From positions 1 through 8,357 of the forward strand of contig SFOB01000104.1 in assembly GCA_004554075.1 (NCBI GenBank): a stretch of DNA of 8,357 nt, in the 5' to 3' direction. Position 1 is the first letter of the stretch. Every line of letters begins with the position of its first letter. The translations under genes and the position numbers were made by a program. The stretch comes from Treponema sp. Its GTDB lineage: Bacteria; Spirochaetota; Spirochaetia; Treponematales; Treponemataceae. Under the pieces are notes generated by a model that worked only from the letters and a program-made list of their open reading frames with translations, had not been told where the DNA came from and did no database searches. This document shows positions 8,304 to 8,357 of this stretch, piece by piece.

Positions 8304-8323
8304 GTTGTGGTTTTGTTGCAATT

Positions 8324-8332
8324 ATTATACCA
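8324..8332 (-). promoter_or_regulatory. Extended -10 promoter, TGGTATAAT
   Basis: The minus strand reads TGGTATAAT (8332 to 8324), an exact -10 hexamer with the TGn extension, about 33 bases upstream of the ATG at 8290. No good -35 hexamer is visible in the remaining bases; an extended -10 can do without one. Transcription would run leftwards, antisense to the 3' end of the phosphatase gene. Confidence 0.5.
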
Positions 8333-8353
8333 TATCTTGTAGTTCTATACCAT
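8326..8353. repeat. Direct repeat TATACCAT, two copies 20 bases apart
   Basis: TATACCAT occurs at 8326-8333 and again at 8346-8353, exactly 20 bases apart (about two helical turns). The left copy overlaps the extended -10 box. It may be a transposase or regulator binding site near the end of the insertion sequence, or chance. Confidence 0.4.
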
Positions 8354-8357
8354 TCTT

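Larger units (their letters stand above)
8273..8357 (-). mobile_element. 5' fragment of an IS1182-like insertion sequence
   Basis: From the junction at about 8273-8277 to the right edge the sequence no longer reads as phosphatase. On the minus strand it looks like the upstream end of a transposase gene: an extended -10 (TGGTATAAT), a short leader, GGAGGG and an ATG opening MGYIQG. From memory, IS1182-family transposases commonly begin MGYIQG followed by a charged stretch and LFPE; this identification rests on six residues and the layout. The transposase body is absent because the join falls about six codons into it. No terminal inverted repeat or target duplication can be seen, since the distal end lies outside the window. 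Confidence 0.5.

Noticed and set aside
8277..8357. Rho-independent terminator after the phosphatase gene
   Set aside because: No GC-rich hairpin followed by a T-run is present. The GC-rich patch is explained as the leader and ribosome site of the insertion-sequence fragment on the other strand.
1..8357. CRISPR array, tRNA, rRNA, toxin-antitoxin or defence genes
   Set aside because: No regularly spaced repeats and no such motifs were seen. Nearly all the window is covered by three large coding frames.

Overview
The window looks like a piece of a Treponema-type spirochaete chromosome. It is fairly AT-rich. It carries a UPF0164/FadL-like outer-membrane protein gene, divergent from a tandem pair made of a large helical-repeat secreted protein and a very large membrane-bound SpoIIE/PP2C phosphatase. 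From memory, T. pallidum has a similar trio around TP0854-TP0856 (RsbU-like phosphatase, hypothetical protein, UPF0164 protein). That match is recollection, not a search result.

Layout. Positions 1-1034 (minus strand) hold the 5' 344 codons of the UPF0164-type gene; its 3' end lies off the left edge. Positions 1035-1127 are a short AT-rich divergent promoter region with several TATAAT-like boxes and two small inverted repeats. Positions 1128-4214 encode a 1028-residue exported protein rich in TPR-like helix pairs and coiled coil. After a 3-base gap, 4218-8279 encode a 1353-residue sensor phosphatase: signal peptide, beta-propeller-like and Ig/TIG-like periplasmic modules, one membrane segment, a short cytoplasmic loop, a second periplasmic sensor segment between two more membrane segments, HAMP, and a SpoIIE-type PP2C domain.

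The most surprising part is the right end. The phosphatase reading frame stops abruptly inside its catalytic domain, after the NAGDN motif and before the expected distal Asp-Gly metal-binding motif. From about 8273-8277 rightwards the sequence is of a different kind. Read on the minus strand it shows an extended -10 box, a strong GGAGGG ribosome binding site and a start codon opening with MGYIQG, which I recognise as the usual beginning of IS1182-like transposases. The transposase start points into the phosphatase gene and is lost after about six codons. A simple insertion would place the element's terminal inverted repeat at the junction, not its start codon. The join is therefore better explained by a deletion or rearrangement at a degraded insertion sequence, or by a chimeric join at a repeat during amplification or assembly.

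Working model (inference): the tandem pair is one transcription unit. The helical-repeat protein and the phosphatase's periplasmic modules would sense or bind something in the periplasm, and the signal would pass through HAMP to a PP2C phosphatase in a partner-switching pathway. No anti-sigma kinase or antagonist gene is visible here. As written, the phosphatase is probably inactive because its C-terminus is missing.
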